Both the position numbers and the translations under genes were made by a program. This document shows positions 1 through 9,741 of a stretch of 40,789 nucleotides of DNA, piece by piece (the first letter of the stretch is position 1; every line of letters begins with the position of its first letter). The stretch comes from Rhodocyclaceae bacterium. Its GTDB lineage: Bacteria > Pseudomonadota > Gammaproteobacteria > Burkholderiales > Rhodocyclaceae. The notes beneath the pieces were generated by a model that saw only the letters and a program-made list of their open reading frames with translations, ran no database searches and was not told the DNA's origin. Location: assembly GCA_016791105.1 (NCBI GenBank), contig JAEUNM010000050.1:1-40789 (forward strand), written 5' to 3'.

Positions 1-1212
1 TGCATGGCTGACGTTTTCCCTTCCGGCGACATAAACCGCATGGGATTCCGGGGCATAGCAGGGTGCGAGCGCAGGGTCGTCGAAGGCTATTGCGCAGAGG
101 TCTGCAGATTTTCCGGGCGCGATCGAACCTATCTCGTGGTCAAGTCCAAGCGCCTTCGCCCCCCCCAGTGTCGCGGTGCGGAGCGCGGCGTGCGCACCAA
201 GTGCCGCGGCATCGCCGCTGGCGCCCTTGGCAAGCAGGGCTGCCAGGCGCATCTCCCCCAGGAGGTCGAGCCGGTTGTTGCTTGCGGCACCATCGGTGCC
301 GAGGCCTAGATTGACGCCGGCATCGAGCAGACTGGAGACCGGCGCGATGCCGCTACCCAGTTTCAGATTCGAGCTCGGGCAGTGTGCGACCGAACAGCCT
401 TCTGCGGCGAGGAGAGCGATTTCCGCTGCCGAGAGGTGCACGGCATGCACGGCAATCAGGTTGCGCGTGACGAGGCCGAGGCGACGCAGTCGTTCCAGCG
501 GCCGAACGCCGTGGAGGCGCAAACTGTCGTCGATCTCGGTAAGGGTTTCATGGACGTGCACGTGAACCGGGAGGTCGAGTTCACCGGTCAGCGTGACGAT
601 GCGTTCGAAGCTGCGGTCGCTGACGGTGTAGGGTGCGTGGGGGGCAAGCGCAAAGTGCAGGCGCTGTTCGCCGCGCAGGGCGTCGCGGGCGGCTAGCCCC
701 TTTGCCAGATAGTCGTCTGCGTCCGTTGCATAGTTCGTCGGGAACTCGAGCAGCGCGAGGCCGATCACGGCACGCATGCCCGCTTCTGCGGCGGCTTCAG
801 CGGCCGCCTGCGGGTAGAAATACATGTCGTTGAAGCAGGTGACGCCGCCGCGCAGCATCTCGGCGCACGCGAGGAGGGTGCCGTCGCGCACGAAATCTGC
901 GGAAACGTGCTTTCCTTCCGCCGGCCAGATGTGATCCTGCAGCCAGGTCATGAGCGGCCGGTCGTCGGCCAGGCCGCGCAGGAGTGTCATGGCGGCATGG
1001 CAATGCAGATTGACCAGGCCGGGCAGCAGGAGGTGCTTGTCCAGCACTGTCTCGCGCACTGGGGAAAAGCGCGCCAGCGCTTCCCTTTCCGGCAAGAGCG
1101 CGACGATCCTGCCGCGATGGACGGCGACGGCATGGTGCTCGAGAACTGTGTCGGCGGGTTCGACCGGAATCGTCCAGCGCGCGCGTATCAGGAGGTCAAT
1201 GGATTCGGCCAT
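1..1212 (-). CDS. mtaD: 5-methylthioadenosine/S-adenosylhomocysteine deaminase-type amidohydrolase (partial)
   Basis: Leftward frame open from ATG at 1212 to the window edge, 404 codons with no stop, so the C-terminus is missing. The TRZ/ATZ metal-dependent hydrolase family deaminates 5'-methylthioadenosine, S-adenosylhomocysteine or related adenosines in the cytoplasm. Visible motifs are the N-terminal HxH metal site in NLHCHAAMTLLRG (about residues 89-101), a later VHVHVHET, AVHAVHL, and the LGTDGAASNN aspartate motif. In some betaproteobacteria mtaD sits near ubiG and gyrA; here it diverges from gyrA. A possible promoter lies at 1348-1377, giving a leader of about 130 nt. The ribosome-binding site before ATG 1212 is weak. 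The exact substrate (MTA, SAH or another deaminated purine) cannot be told from sequence; guanine deaminase-like or triazine hydrolase relatives are possible but less likely. Confidence 0.88.
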   Translation of the reverse strand, partial: MAESIDLLIRARWTIPVEPADTVLEHHAVAVHRGRIVALLPEREALARFSPVRETVLDKHLLLPGLVNLHCHAAMTLLRGLADDRPLMTWLQDHIWPAEGKHVSADFVRDGTLLACAEMLRGGVTCFNDMYFYPQAAAEAAAEAGMRAVIGLALLEFPTNYATDADDYLAKGLAARDALRGEQRLHFALAPHAPYTVSDRSFERIVTLTGELDLPVHVHVHETLTEIDDSLRLHGVRPLERLRRLGLVTRNLIAVHAVHLSAAEIALLAAEGCSVAHCPSSNLKLGSGIAPVSSLLDAGVNLGLGTDGAASNNRLDLLGEMRLAALLAKGASGDAAALGAHAALRTATLGGAKALGLDHEIGSIAPGKSADLCAIAFDDPALAPCYAPESHAVYVAGRENVSHA

Positions 1213-1274
1213 GATTGTTGGGGGGAATCCTGCCGCAGCAGGGTGCTGGTGTCAGTGTGTGCGCCCTTGCGCCC

Positions 1275-1314
1275 TCGGAAACGCCCCTGCCTGCCCACGG
1301 CAAGCTGTTTCCGA
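1275..1314 (-). repeat. Inverted repeat in the presumed mtaD leader
   Basis: TCGGAAAC (1275-1282) is the exact reverse complement of GTTTCCGA (1307-1314), with 24 nt between the arms. An inner TGCC/GGCA pairing can form inside the loop. It lies between the candidate mtaD promoter and its start codon, so the mRNA leader may be structured. I do not recognise a known riboswitch. Confidence 0.4.
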
Positions 1315-1347
1315 CGGTAGCTGCAGCGGCTGGCGGGCCATGCGCCG

Positions 1348-1377
1348 ATTAAAGCATGGAATTTTCGGCAACTTCAA
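1348..1377 (-). promoter_or_regulatory. Candidate sigma70 promoter for mtaD
   Basis: Read on the minus strand: TTGAAG (-35, 1377-1372), an 18-bp spacer, then TTTAAT (-10, 1353-1348). Matches to consensus are 4/6 and 5/6. Transcription would start near 1341, leaving a leader of about 130 nt before mtaD. Pattern match only. Confidence 0.42.
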
Positions 1378-1440
1378 GCAGATATCGGCGGTTTCGTGGA
1401 TTTCGCCCGACGCGTTCCCGTCCTGCGGCTACCGGCGGCT

Positions 1441-1480
1441 GCATGATAGAATCACACGTTTAGCCAAGACACCTATATAA
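1441..1480 (+). promoter_or_regulatory. Possible gyrA promoter region
   Basis: The gap between mtaD and gyrA (1213-1509, 297 bp) has two -10-like hexamers close to gyrA: TAGAAT at 1447-1452 and TATATA at 1474-1479. Neither has a convincing TTGACA-like -35 at 16-18 bp, so the exact promoter is uncertain. The region is AT-richer than its surroundings, as expected for a promoter. Confidence 0.3.
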
Positions 1481-1509
1481 GCCGTTTCCCAAGCGGCCGT
1501 GGAAGAGAT

Positions 1510-4074
1510 ATGGAACCGACGCAACAAGCCCCGCAATTCGCCAAGGAAACCCTGCCGATCAGCCTCGAAGACGAGATGCGGCGCTCCTACCTCGATTACG
1601 CAATGAGCGTGATCGTGGGCCGGGCGCTGCCGGACGTGCGCGACGGCCTGAAGCCGGTGCACCGCCGTGTGCTGTTCGCCATGCACGAACTCGGCAACGA
1701 CTGGAACAAGGCCTACAAGAAGTCGGCCCGTGTCGTCGGCGACGTCATCGGTAAATACCACCCGCATGGTGACACCGCGGTGTACGACACCATCGTGCGC
1801 ATGGCGCAGGATTTTTCGCTGCGCTACATGCTGGTGGACGGGCAGGGCAATTTCGGCTCGGTCGATGGCGACAATCCTGCCGCCATGCGTTACACGGAAG
1901 TGCGGCTGGCCAAGATCGCGCACGAATTGCTGGCCGACATCGACAAGGAAACGGTGGATTTCGGGCCGAATTACGACGGCTCGGAAAAAGAACCGCTCAT
2001 CCTGCCGGCGCGTGTGCCCAATCTGCTCATCAACGGCAGTTCCGGCATCGCGGTGGGCATGGCCACCAATATTCCGCCGCACAATCTGGGCGAAGTGGTG
2101 GATGCCTGCCTGAACTTGCTGGCCGATCCGGAATTGCCGATCGAAGAAATCATGAAAATCATTCCGGCGCCGGATTTTCCGACCGCCGGCATCATTTATG
2201 GCGTTTCCGGCGTGCGCGAGGGCTACCTCACCGGGCGTGGCCGCGTCATCATGCGCGCGCGCACCCATTTCGAGGAAATAGACCGCGGCCAGCGCCAGGC
2301 CATCGTGATCGACGAGCTGCCCTACCAGGTCAACAAGAAATCCCTGCTCGAACGCATCGCCGAACTGGTCAACGAAAAACGCCTGGAAGGCCTGTCGGAA
2401 ATTCGCGATGAATCCGACAAGCAAGGCATGCGCGTCGTGATCGAACTGAAGCGCAATGAAGTCGCCGAGGTGGTGCTGAACAATCTGTACAAGCTCACCC
2501 AGATGCAGGATACCTTCGGCATCAACATGGTGGCTCTGGTCGATGGCCGGCCGCGCCTGTTGAACCTGAAGCAGATGCTGGAGTGTTTCCTCGCCCACCG
2601 GCGCGAGGTGGTAACACGGCGCACCCTGTTCGAATTGCGGCAGGCGCGGGCACGCGGGCACATCCTGGAAGGCCTCGCCGTCGCGCTGTCCAACATCGAC
2701 GAAATCATCGCCCTCATCAAGGCTTCCGCTTCGCGCGCTGCGGCGCAGGAAGCCTTGATGGCGCGCGCTTGGCGTTCCGATCTGGTGTTGCAAATGCTGG
2801 TGCGGGCCGGCGCGGAAAGTTTGCGTCCGGAAGGTTTGGCGCCCGAATACGGCCTGAAGGACGGTGCCTATCACCTGTCCGACCTGCAGGCCAGGGCCAT
2901 TCTGGACATGCAGCTGGCGCGCCTGACCGGCCTGGAACAGGAAAAGGTGCTGGCCGAATACCGCCAGGTGATGGACAACATCATCGACCTGCTCGACATC
3001 CTGGCCCGGCCGGAGCGCATCACGGCCATCATAGGCGATGAATTACGCGCGCTGCGCGAAGAATTCAATGACGAGCGGCGCTCGGAAATCGTGCTGCACA
3101 CCCAGGATTTGGGCATAGAAGATCTGATCGCGCAGCAGGACATGGTGGTTACGCTGTCGCACACCGGCTATTTCAAGCGCCAGCCGCTGGCCGACTACCG
3201 CTCGCAAAAGCGTGGCGGGCGCGGCAAACAGGCGGCGACGGTGAAAGAGGACGATTTCGTCGATCAACTGTTCGTCGCCAACACGCACGACCACATCCTG
3301 TGCTTTTCCAGCCGCGGCCGTGTGTATTGGCTCAAGGTATATGAAGTGCCGGAAGGTTCGCGCGCCTCGCGCGGCAAGCCCATCGTGAATCTGTTCCCGC
3401 TGGTCGAGGGCGAAAAGATTACCGCCGTGCTGCCGGTGCGCGAATTCGACGAAAGCCACTTCATTTTCATGGCGACGGCGTTCGGCACGGTCAAGAAGAC
3501 GCCGCTCACCGATTTCGCCAATCCGCGCAAAGCCGGCATCATCGCCGTCGATCTGGACGAAAACGATTTTCTGATCGGCGTATCCATTACCGACGGCAGT
3601 TGCGACGTCATGCTGTTTTCCGACGCCGGCAAAGCCGTGCGCTTCACCGAGGACGACGTGCGCCCGATGGGCCGCAACGCACGCGGGGTGCGCGGCATGA
3701 TGCTGGAAGCCGGGCAGCGCGTGCTATCCATGCTGGTCGCCAAGGGCGAATCGCAATCCGTGCTCACCGCCACCGAAAATGGCTTCGGCAAGCGCACGCC
3801 GGTGGCCGACTATCCGCGTCATGGCCGTGGCACCAAGGGCGTCATCGCCATCGCCACTTCCGAGCGCAACGGCGCCCTGGTAGGCGCCGTGCTGGTCGAT
3901 CCGCAGGACGAAATCATGCTCATTTCGACCGGCGGCGTGCTCATTCGCACCCAGGTGGCGGACATACGCGAACTGGGGCGTTCGACGCAGGGCGTCACCC
4001 TCATCAATCTGGATGACGGTACATTGCTCGCCGGCGTCGAAAAGGTCGTGGAAACCGACGAAGAACAGGAATAA
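1510..4074 (+). CDS. gyrA: DNA gyrase subunit A
   Basis: Type II topoisomerase subunit that cuts and rejoins DNA; with GyrB it introduces negative supercoils. The protein has 854 residues (E. coli 875). The winged-helix/tower breakage-reunion half holds the active-site tyrosine Y128 in [13 protein letters not shown]. The beta-pinwheel C-terminal half contains the GyrA box QKRGGRGK, which separates it from ParC, and the protein ends in a short acidic tail. In the quinolone-binding region, [17 protein letters not shown], the position equal to E. coli Ser83 is Thr89 and Asp87 is kept as Asp93. ATG 1510 is preceded by GGAAGAG at good spacing. It is the first gene of the rightward block, with serC following after about 70 bp, an order typical of betaproteobacteria. 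Confidence 0.98.
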   Translation: MEPTQQAPQFAKETLPISLEDEMRRSYLDYAMSVIVGRALPDVRDGLKPVHRRVLFAMHELGNDWNKAYKKSARVVGDVIGKYHPHGDTAVYDTIVRMAQDFSLRYMLVDGQGNFGSVDGDNPAAMRYTEVRLAKIAHELLADIDKETVDFGPNYDGSEKEPLILPARVPNLLINGSSGIAVGMATNIPPHNLGEVVDACLNLLADPELPIEEIMKIIPAPDFPTAGIIYGVSGVREGYLTGRGRVIMRARTHFEEIDRGQRQAIVIDELPYQVNKKSLLERIAELVNEKRLEGLSEIRDESDKQGMRVVIELKRNEVAEVVLNNLYKLTQMQDTFGINMVALVDGRPRLLNLKQMLECFLAHRREVVTRRTLFELRQARARGHILEGLAVALSNIDEIIALIKASASRAAAQEALMARAWRSDLVLQMLVRAGAESLRPEGLAPEYGLKDGAYHLSDLQARAILDMQLARLTGLEQEKVLAEYRQVMDNIIDLLDILARPERITAIIGDELRALREEFNDERRSEIVLHTQDLGIEDLIAQQDMVVTLSHTGYFKRQPLADYRSQKRGGRGKQAATVKEDDFVDQLFVANTHDHILCFSSRGRVYWLKVYEVPEGSRASRGKPIVNLFPLVEGEKITAVLPVREFDESHFIFMATAFGTVKKTPLTDFANPRKAGIIAVDLDENDFLIGVSITDGSCDVMLFSDAGKAVRFTEDDVRPMGRNARGVRGMMLEAGQRVLSMLVAKGESQSVLTATENGFGKRTPVADYPRHGRGTKGVIAIATSERNGALVGAVLVDPQDEIMLISTGGVLIRTQVADIRELGRSTQGVTLINLDDGTLLAGVEKVVETDEEQE

Positions 4075-4142
4075 GTAATATGCGCCGGCCCGCTGAGCGG
4101 ACGGCGCGGCAAGCCATAAAATCCGTGGGGGAAATTGCAGCA

Positions 4143-5225
4143 ATGTCGAGAATATTCAATTTCAGCGCCGGCCCCGCCGCGCTGCCCGAAGAAGTGTTGG
4201 CGCAGGCCGCGCAGGAAATGCTGGATTGGCACGGTTGCGGCCATTCGGTCATGGAAATGAGCCATCGCGGCAAGGAATACATGTCGATACACGAAGCCGC
4301 CACGCAGGATTTGCGCGATCTGCTGGGCGTGCCGGCCAATTACAAAATTCTGTTCCTGCAGGGCGGTGCCACCCTGCAGTTCGAAATGATTCCGGCCAAT
4401 CTGCTGCGCGGCCTGGGCAAGGCCGATTACGTGCATACCGGCGAGTGGGCGAAAAAAGCCATCAAGGCGGCGAAAGGTTTTGGCCGCGTGAATATCGCCG
4501 CCAGCGCGGAAGACCGCAATTTCACCTATGTGCCGGCGTTTTCGGACTGGAAACTGGACCCCGAAGCGGCTTACGTGCATATCTGCGCCAATGAAACCAT
4601 AGGCGGGGTGGAATTCCACGCCACGCCGGATACCGGCGCGGTGCCGCTGGTGGCCGACATGTCCTCGAACATCCTGTCGAAGCCGGTCGAAGTGGCGAAA
4701 TACGGCCTGATATACGCCGGTGCGCAGAAAAACATCGGACCAGCCGGGCTCACCATCGTGATCCTGCGTGACGACCTGATAGGCGTCGGCCAGCCGGCAC
4801 CGGCCACCATGCTGGACTACAAAACCCACGCCGACAACGATTCGATGTACAACACCCCGCCTACCTACTCGATCTACATCGCCGGCCTGGTGTTCCAGTG
4901 GCTGAAGAAAAAAGGCGGCCTGGCCGCCATGCAGGCGCACAACGAACAGAAAGCCGGGCTGTTGTACGACTATCTGGACCAGTCCGCCTTCTACAGCAAC
5001 CCGGTTGCCAAAGCCGATCGCTCGCGCATGAACGTGCCCTTCGTACTGGCCAATGCTGCGCTCGATGAGGAATTCCTCAAAGGCGCCAAGGCGCGCGGCA
5101 TGGTGCAGTTGAAAGGCCACCGTTCGGTGGGGGGTATGCGCGCCTCCATCTACAACGCCATGCCCCTGGATGGCGTGCGCGCGCTCGTCGATTACATGCG
5201 CGAATTCGAACAAAAACACGCCTGA
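4143..5225 (+). CDS. serC: Phosphoserine aminotransferase
   Basis: PLP enzyme that converts 3-phosphohydroxypyruvate and glutamate to phosphoserine; it also acts on 3-hydroxy-2-oxo-4-phosphobutanoate in the pyridoxine pathway. Length is 360 residues (E. coli 362). The start [19 protein letters not shown] is the classic SerC N-terminus, and [13 protein letters not shown] and the PLP lysine K196 in [12 protein letters not shown] are present. The frame stays open upstream to 4080, but ATG 4143 is preferred: it gives the family N-terminus and has a purine-rich GGGGGA about 10 nt upstream. It lies between gyrA and serA, so two consecutive steps of serine synthesis are side by side. Confidence 0.97.
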   Translation: MSRIFNFSAGPAALPEEVLAQAAQEMLDWHGCGHSVMEMSHRGKEYMSIHEAATQDLRDLLGVPANYKILFLQGGATLQFEMIPANLLRGLGKADYVHTGEWAKKAIKAAKGFGRVNIAASAEDRNFTYVPAFSDWKLDPEAAYVHICANETIGGVEFHATPDTGAVPLVADMSSNILSKPVEVAKYGLIYAGAQKNIGPAGLTIVILRDDLIGVGQPAPATMLDYKTHADNDSMYNTPPTYSIYIAGLVFQWLKKKGGLAAMQAHNEQKAGLLYDYLDQSAFYSNPVAKADRSRMNVPFVLANAALDEEFLKGAKARGMVQLKGHRSVGGMRASIYNAMPLDGVRALVDYMREFEQKHA

Positions 5226-5243
5226 ACGCGGCGAGGACTGAAT

Positions 5244-6428
5244 ATGGGCGCACCTTTCCAAATCCTGGTCATGAATCAGATCGCGCAGGTGGGCTTGAAT
5301 CGCCTGCCGGCCGAGCGTTATACGGTGAGCAAGGGCGCCAGCGCGCCGGACGCCATCATGCTGCGTTCGGCCGACCTGCATGCGGTGGCCATTCCGGCCA
5401 GCGTAAAAGCCATAGGCCGTGCCGGTGCTGGCACCAACAACATTCCCGTCGCGCAAATGAGCGCGCGCGGCGTGCCGGTATTCAACGCGCCGGGTGCCAA
5501 TGCCAACGCGGTCAAGGAACTGGTGCTGGCGGCCATGTTGCTGGCCGCGCGCAACCTGCCCGCGGCGCTGCAATTCGTCGATGGGCTGAACCCGGCCGTG
5601 GCGGATTGGGATCCGGTTGTCGAAGACGGCAAAAAAGCCTATGCCGGCATCGAACTCGCCGGGCATACCCTGGGCGTGATCGGCCTGGGCAAAATCGGCT
5701 GTCTGGTGGCTGATGCAGCCATCAAACTAGGCATGAGCGTGCTCGGCCACGATCCGGAAATTACCGTCGATGCCGCCTGGAGCTTGCCCTCGCAGGTGCG
5801 CAAGGCAAGTTCCGTGGCCGAAGTGCTCCGAAATTCCAATTTCGTGTCGCTGCACGTGCCCTTGTTGCCGGCCACGCGCAACCTCATCAACGCCAAGGCG
5901 CTCGATACGGCCAAACAAGGCATGGTGCTGCTGAATTTTTCACGCGAAGGCGTGGTGGATGACGCGGCCGTCCTGGCAGCCCTCGAAGCGCGCCGCCTGC
6001 GCGCCTATGTGTGCGACTTTCCCGGCGCGCACCTGCATCGCCAGCCCGGTGTAATCACTCTGCCGCACCTGGGTGCATCCACACGCGAAGCCGAGGACAA
6101 CTGCGCCATCATGGTGGCCGACCAGCTGCGCGAATTTCTCGAGCACGGCAACATCAGCAATTCGGTCAATTTCCCCAGCGCGCAAATGGACCGTGAATCG
6201 GCATTCCGCATCGCCATCGCGAACGCCAACGTGCCCGCCATGGTGAGCCAGATTTCCAGCGTGATGGGAACTGCCGGCATCAACATCCACAACATGCTGA
6301 ACAAATCGCGCGGCGAAATGGCATATACGCTGGTTGATGTCGATTCGCCCGTGCGCGACGACGCCATACGCGCAATTGCTGGCATCAAGGGTGTATTGGC
6401 GGTACGCTACCTGCCTTTGCACGATTGA
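5244..6428 (+). CDS. serA: D-3-phosphoglycerate dehydrogenase-like protein with ACT domain
   Basis: NAD-dependent 2-hydroxyacid dehydrogenase fold of 394 residues, probably catalysing 3-phosphoglycerate oxidation, the first step of serine synthesis. The substrate domain includes GRAGAGTNNIPV (58-69) and NAPGANANAVKEL (81-93). The NAD site is LGVIGLGKIG (143-152), the catalytic arginine is R234 in NFSREGVVDD, the histidine is H275 in PHLGAST, and a C-terminal ACT domain spans about 320-394. It resembles the short ACT-only SerA type. Odd point: the segment that normally carries the catalytic glutamate (DxFPxE) reads CDFPGAHLHR, with alanine at the expected place. Good GAGG ribosome site, 18 bp after serC. 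Position next to serC supports the assignment; another hydroxyacid dehydrogenase activity is possible. Confidence 0.87.
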   Translation: MGAPFQILVMNQIAQVGLNRLPAERYTVSKGASAPDAIMLRSADLHAVAIPASVKAIGRAGAGTNNIPVAQMSARGVPVFNAPGANANAVKELVLAAMLLAARNLPAALQFVDGLNPAVADWDPVVEDGKKAYAGIELAGHTLGVIGLGKIGCLVADAAIKLGMSVLGHDPEITVDAAWSLPSQVRKASSVAEVLRNSNFVSLHVPLLPATRNLINAKALDTAKQGMVLLNFSREGVVDDAAVLAALEARRLRAYVCDFPGAHLHRQPGVITLPHLGASTREAEDNCAIMVADQLREFLEHGNISNSVNFPSAQMDRESAFRIAIANANVPAMVSQISSVMGTAGINIHNMLNKSRGEMAYTLVDVDSPVRDDAIRAIAGIKGVLAVRYLPLHD

Positions 6429-6494
6429 CCACCCTCCGCGCCCACGTGCCAGGGGAACCATGGACGCTTGTACTTCCGCCCACGCCAGTTCACG

Positions 6495-6510
6495 CCCCGC
6501 GCGCGCGGGG
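6495..6510. repeat. 16-bp GC palindrome between serA and pheA
   Basis: A perfect self-complementary block runs from CCCC at 6495 to GGGG at 6510, with alternating GC in the middle. No T-run follows, so it is not a standard intrinsic terminator. It may fold in RNA or be a chance GC-rich palindrome. Confidence 0.4.
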
Positions 6511-6565
6511 CTGAGCTTACGCGCGCCGATGCGCATCGCCGCAGGTGTACCCGGATGGCGCAAGG

Positions 6566-7672
6566 ATGAGTGACGCGCCGGCCGCGGGCAATGATCCCGA
6601 CGCAGAACTGAAACGCCTGCGCGACGGCATAGACGCCATCGACCTGCAGGTACTGCAACTCATGTCGCAGCGCGCCAACCTGGCGCATCGCATAGGCGAA
6701 GTAAAAAGCGGGCGGCTATACCGCCCGGAGCGCGAAGCACAGGTATTGCGCCGCCTGTCTGCCGCCAATCCGGGGCCGCTGCCGGATATTGCGGTACAGC
6801 ACGTGTTCCGCGAAATCATGTCGGCCTGCATGGCGCTCGAACAGCCGCTGCGCGTGGCCTACCTGGGGCCGGCCGGCACCTTTTCGCAGATCGCCGCACG
6901 GCGGCATTTCGGCTCCGCGCCGGAACTGGTGCCGGTGGCCACCATAGACGATTGTTTCCGCGAAGTGGAAGCCGGCCATTGCCACTATTGTGTGGTGCCG
7001 GTCGAAAATTCCACCGAAGGCGCAGTCGGGCGCAGTCTCGATCTGCTGCTGCGCACCCCGCTCGCGGCCTGTGGCGAAGTGCTGCTGCGCGTGCACCAGA
7101 ATCTCATGAGCGCGGAGAGCGGCGAGGGCGCGCTGGCGCGCATCACGCGCGTGTATTCGCATGCGCAGTCGCTGGCGCAGTGCCACGAATGGCTCAACCG
7201 CAATCTGCCCGGCGTGGCGCGCCTTCCCGTGGTGAGCAATGCCGAAGCGGCGCGCCGCGCGGCCGCTGAGGAGGGCACCGCCGCCATCGCTGGCGAGGTG
7301 GCGGCCGAACTGTACGGCCTCAGCATACACGCCAGAAATATCGAGGACGATCCGTCCAATACCACGCGCTTCCTGGTGCTGGGCGATCACCGCACGGGCC
7401 CCTCGGGTGCCGACAAAACCAGCCTGGTGTGTTCCGCCCACAACCGGCCCGGCGCCGTGCACGACCTGCTCGAGCCCTTCGCCCGCTACGGCGTGAGCAT
7501 GACGCGGCTGGAGTCGCGCCCGGCCGAGTCCGGCCTGTGGGAATATGTGTTCTACATCGACGTCGAAGGTCACGCTGCCGACAAGAGCCTGGCCGAGGCG
7601 CTCAATAGCCTCAGCGAGCGCGCCGGCTTCCTGAAACTGCTCGGATCCTATCCGCGCGCCGTCACGGAGTAG
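6566..7672 (+). CDS. pheA: Bifunctional chorismate mutase / prephenate dehydratase (P-protein)
   Basis: Converts chorismate to prephenate and then to phenylpyruvate, the committed route to phenylalanine. The 368 residues show an AroQ chorismate mutase helix bundle (about 12-92, with LRDGIDAIDLQVLQLMSQRA), a prephenate dehydratase domain (about 95-275, with VAYLGPAGTFS and the catalytic TTRF motif at 266-269), and a C-terminal ACT domain with the phenylalanine-binding ESRP motif at 316-319. A GTG at 6545 is also in frame, but ATG 6566 has GGATGG 7 nt upstream and is preferred. The ACT domain predicts feedback inhibition by phenylalanine. hisC follows 6 bp after the stop. Confidence 0.96.
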   Translation: MSDAPAAGNDPDAELKRLRDGIDAIDLQVLQLMSQRANLAHRIGEVKSGRLYRPEREAQVLRRLSAANPGPLPDIAVQHVFREIMSACMALEQPLRVAYLGPAGTFSQIAARRHFGSAPELVPVATIDDCFREVEAGHCHYCVVPVENSTEGAVGRSLDLLLRTPLAACGEVLLRVHQNLMSAESGEGALARITRVYSHAQSLAQCHEWLNRNLPGVARLPVVSNAEAARRAAAEEGTAAIAGEVAAELYGLSIHARNIEDDPSNTTRFLVLGDHRTGPSGADKTSLVCSAHNRPGAVHDLLEPFARYGVSMTRLESRPAESGLWEYVFYIDVEGHAADKSLAEALNSLSERAGFLKLLGSYPRAVTE

Positions 7673-7678
7673 CACTGC

Positions 7679-8785
7679 ATGCCCATCGCCGCCCAAGCAC
7701 CGGCTCACATACGTGCCATTTCGCCTTACCAGCCCGGCAAGCCGATCGAGGAATTGGCGCGCGAACTGGGGCTGGACCCGGCCGGCATCATCAAACTGGC
7801 GTCCAACGAAAACCCGCTCGGCATGAGCCCGGCCGCGCGGGCCGCGGCGGCCACCGCGCTGGACGAGGTGCCGCGCTATCCGGACGGCAACGGCTATACG
7901 CTCAAACAGGCGCTCGTGCGGCGCTACGGCGTCAAGCTCGAACAGATCGTGCTGGGCAACGGTTCCAATGACGTGCTCGAACTGGTGGCGCGGGCTTTCC
8001 TGGCGCCCGGGCGCTCGGCCGTGTATGCCCAGCATGCGTTTGCGGTTTATCCGCTGGCCACTCAGGCCATGGGGGCGCAGGGCATAGAGGTGCCGGCGCG
8101 CGACTATGGTCACGACCTGTCCGCGATGCGTGCCGCGATACGCGACGATACCCGCGTGGTGTGGCTGGCGAATCCGAACAATCCGACCGGAACATTCCAC
8201 GGCGGCGCCGCCATCGAAGCTTTCCTGGACAGCCTGCCGCCCGATCTGGTGGTGGTGCTGGACGAGGCTTACACCGAATATCTTAGCGCCGAGCAGCGCT
8301 ACGACAGCATCGCCTGGCTGCAACGCTATCCGAACCTGCTGGTGTGCCGCACCTTTTCCAAGGCCTACGGTCTGGCCGGATTGCGCGTGGGTTTCGGCCT
8401 GGGCGGTGCAGAACTGATCGATTTGCTCAATCGCGTGCGGCAGCCGTTCAATGTATCCGGCGTGGCGCTGGCTGCCGCCGCCGCCGCGCTGGAAGACCGC
8501 GATTTCGTCGAGCGCAGTTTTGCCGCCAACCGCGCCGGCATGGCCCAGCTCGAAGCCGGCTTCGCCAAACTGGGCTTGCGCTGGATTCCATCGGCCGGCA
8601 ATTTCATCGCCGTCGAAGTAGGTGATGCCGCCGCCATCAACCGGCGCCTGCTCGCGGCCGGCGTGATCGTGCGCCCCGTCACCGGCTATGGCATGCCGCG
8701 CCACCTGCGCGTGTCCATAGGCTTGCCGGAGGAAAACGCGCGCCTGCTGGACAGCCTGTCGGCCGCGCTGGGAGCCGCCGCATGA
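7679..8785 (+). CDS. hisC: Histidinol-phosphate aminotransferase
   Basis: PLP class I/II aminotransferase of 368 residues. It acts in histidine synthesis and, in this genomic setting, may also transaminate aromatic keto acids (inference from its place between pheA and tyrA). The motifs are LASNENPLG (40-48), GNGSNDVLEL, NPNNPTGT (165-172), DEAYTEY (195-201) and the PLP lysine K228 in TFSKAYGLAGLRVGFG. It starts 6 bp after pheA, and its stop overlaps the tyrA start in an ATGA, so the pair is probably translationally coupled. This is the hisC2-type paralogue commonly placed in aromatic clusters; a second hisC may exist in the main his operon elsewhere. Confidence 0.94.
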   Translation: MPIAAQAPAHIRAISPYQPGKPIEELARELGLDPAGIIKLASNENPLGMSPAARAAAATALDEVPRYPDGNGYTLKQALVRRYGVKLEQIVLGNGSNDVLELVARAFLAPGRSAVYAQHAFAVYPLATQAMGAQGIEVPARDYGHDLSAMRAAIRDDTRVVWLANPNNPTGTFHGGAAIEAFLDSLPPDLVVVLDEAYTEYLSAEQRYDSIAWLQRYPNLLVCRTFSKAYGLAGLRVGFGLGGAELIDLLNRVRQPFNVSGVALAAAAAALEDRDFVERSFAANRAGMAQLEAGFAKLGLRWIPSAGNFIAVEVGDAAAINRRLLAAGVIVRPVTGYGMPRHLRVSIGLPEENARLLDSLSAALGAAA

Positions 8786-9672
8786 AATTCGCCAAGGTCG
8801 TGGTGTGCGGGGTGGGGCTGATAGGCGGCTCGTTCGCGCTCGCGCTCAAGGCGGCCGGCCGCGTAGATCGGGTGATTGGCCTGGGCCGCCGTGTCGAATC
8901 GCTGCAGGATGCGCTGCGTCTGGGCGTCATCGACGAAATCAGCACCGACTGGGCCAGCGCGCTGGATGGCGCACAACTTGTCATGCTGGCCGTGCCGGTG
9001 GGGCAAATGTCCAAGGTGATGGCCGAATTTGCCCCCTTTCTGCGCGCCGGCACCTATGTGACGGACGGCGGCAGCACCAAGCGCGACGTGGTCGATGCGG
9101 CCTACCAGTGCCTGGGCGCGCGCGTCGAATGTTTCGTGCCCGGCCATCCGATTGCCGGTGCTGAAAAAAGCGGTGCCACCGCTGCGCGCGCCGACCTGTT
9201 CCGCGGCCGCCGCGTGGTGCTCACGCCGCTGCGTGAAAACCCGCGCATGGCCGTCGAGGTGGTGCGCGACGCCTGGCGCGCCTGCGGCGCCCTGGTGAGC
9301 GAAACCAGCGCCCAGCAGCACGACCGCACGCTCGCGGCGGTGAGCCACCTGCCGCATTTGCTGTCTTTTGCGCTGGTGCACGAACTGGCCGGGCGTCCCA
9401 ACGCCGACCGCTATTTCGACCTTGCCGCCGGCGGGTTTCGCGATTTCACGCGCATCGCCAGCAGCCACCCGGAAATGTGGCGCGACATCATGCTGGCCAA
9501 CCGCGACGCCGTGCTGGCCGAATTGTCGTCCTACGAGCGCGAACTGGCCATGCTGCGCGAACTGATCCAGAACGGCGACCGCTCGGCGCTGGAAGAAATA
9601 TTCGCGCGCGCCCGCGCGGCACGCGACGCCTGGATCCTGTCGCAGGAACGCGCCTCCCCCCTGGACGGCTGA
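8782..9672 (+). CDS. tyrA: Prephenate dehydrogenase
   Basis: NAD(P)-dependent oxidative decarboxylation of prephenate (or arogenate) toward tyrosine. It has 296 residues and is monofunctional, without a fused chorismate mutase. The Rossmann motif [17 protein letters not shown] is at the N-terminus. TDGGSTK lies near 95-100, the catalytic histidine H122 is in [11 protein letters not shown], and the helical dimer domain includes [24 protein letters not shown] 8782 overlaps the hisC stop by 4 nt. The aroA start follows after 69 bp. No ACT domain is visible. Confidence 0.95.
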   Translation: MKFAKVVVCGVGLIGGSFALALKAAGRVDRVIGLGRRVESLQDALRLGVIDEISTDWASALDGAQLVMLAVPVGQMSKVMAEFAPFLRAGTYVTDGGSTKRDVVDAAYQCLGARVECFVPGHPIAGAEKSGATAARADLFRGRRVVLTPLRENPRMAVEVVRDAWRACGALVSETSAQQHDRTLAAVSHLPHLLSFALVHELAGRPNADRYFDLAAGGFRDFTRIASSHPEMWRDIMLANRDAVLAELSSYERELAMLRELIQNGDRSALEEIFARARAARDAWILSQERASPLDG

Positions 9673-9741
9673 GCGCCGCCGCACTCACCCGCAGGGCCGC
9701 CGCATGCCGCGCCCGGCGGGGTCTATTTTCCATCCAAGCCC

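Noticed and set aside
1213..1341. SAH or SAM riboswitch upstream of mtaD
   Set aside because: I could not match the leader to the known SAH or SAM motif cores; only a simple inverted repeat is visible.
1429..5666. Long open frames on the minus strand opposite gyrA and serC/serA (481 and 615 codons)
   Set aside because: They are opposite well-supported genes, cross gene boundaries and have no recognisable domains; GC-rich codon bias leaves the antisense frame open.
6716..9684. Long minus-strand frames opposite pheA, hisC and tyrA
   Set aside because: Low-complexity His/Arg/Gly-rich translations with no family match, mirroring codon bias of the real genes.
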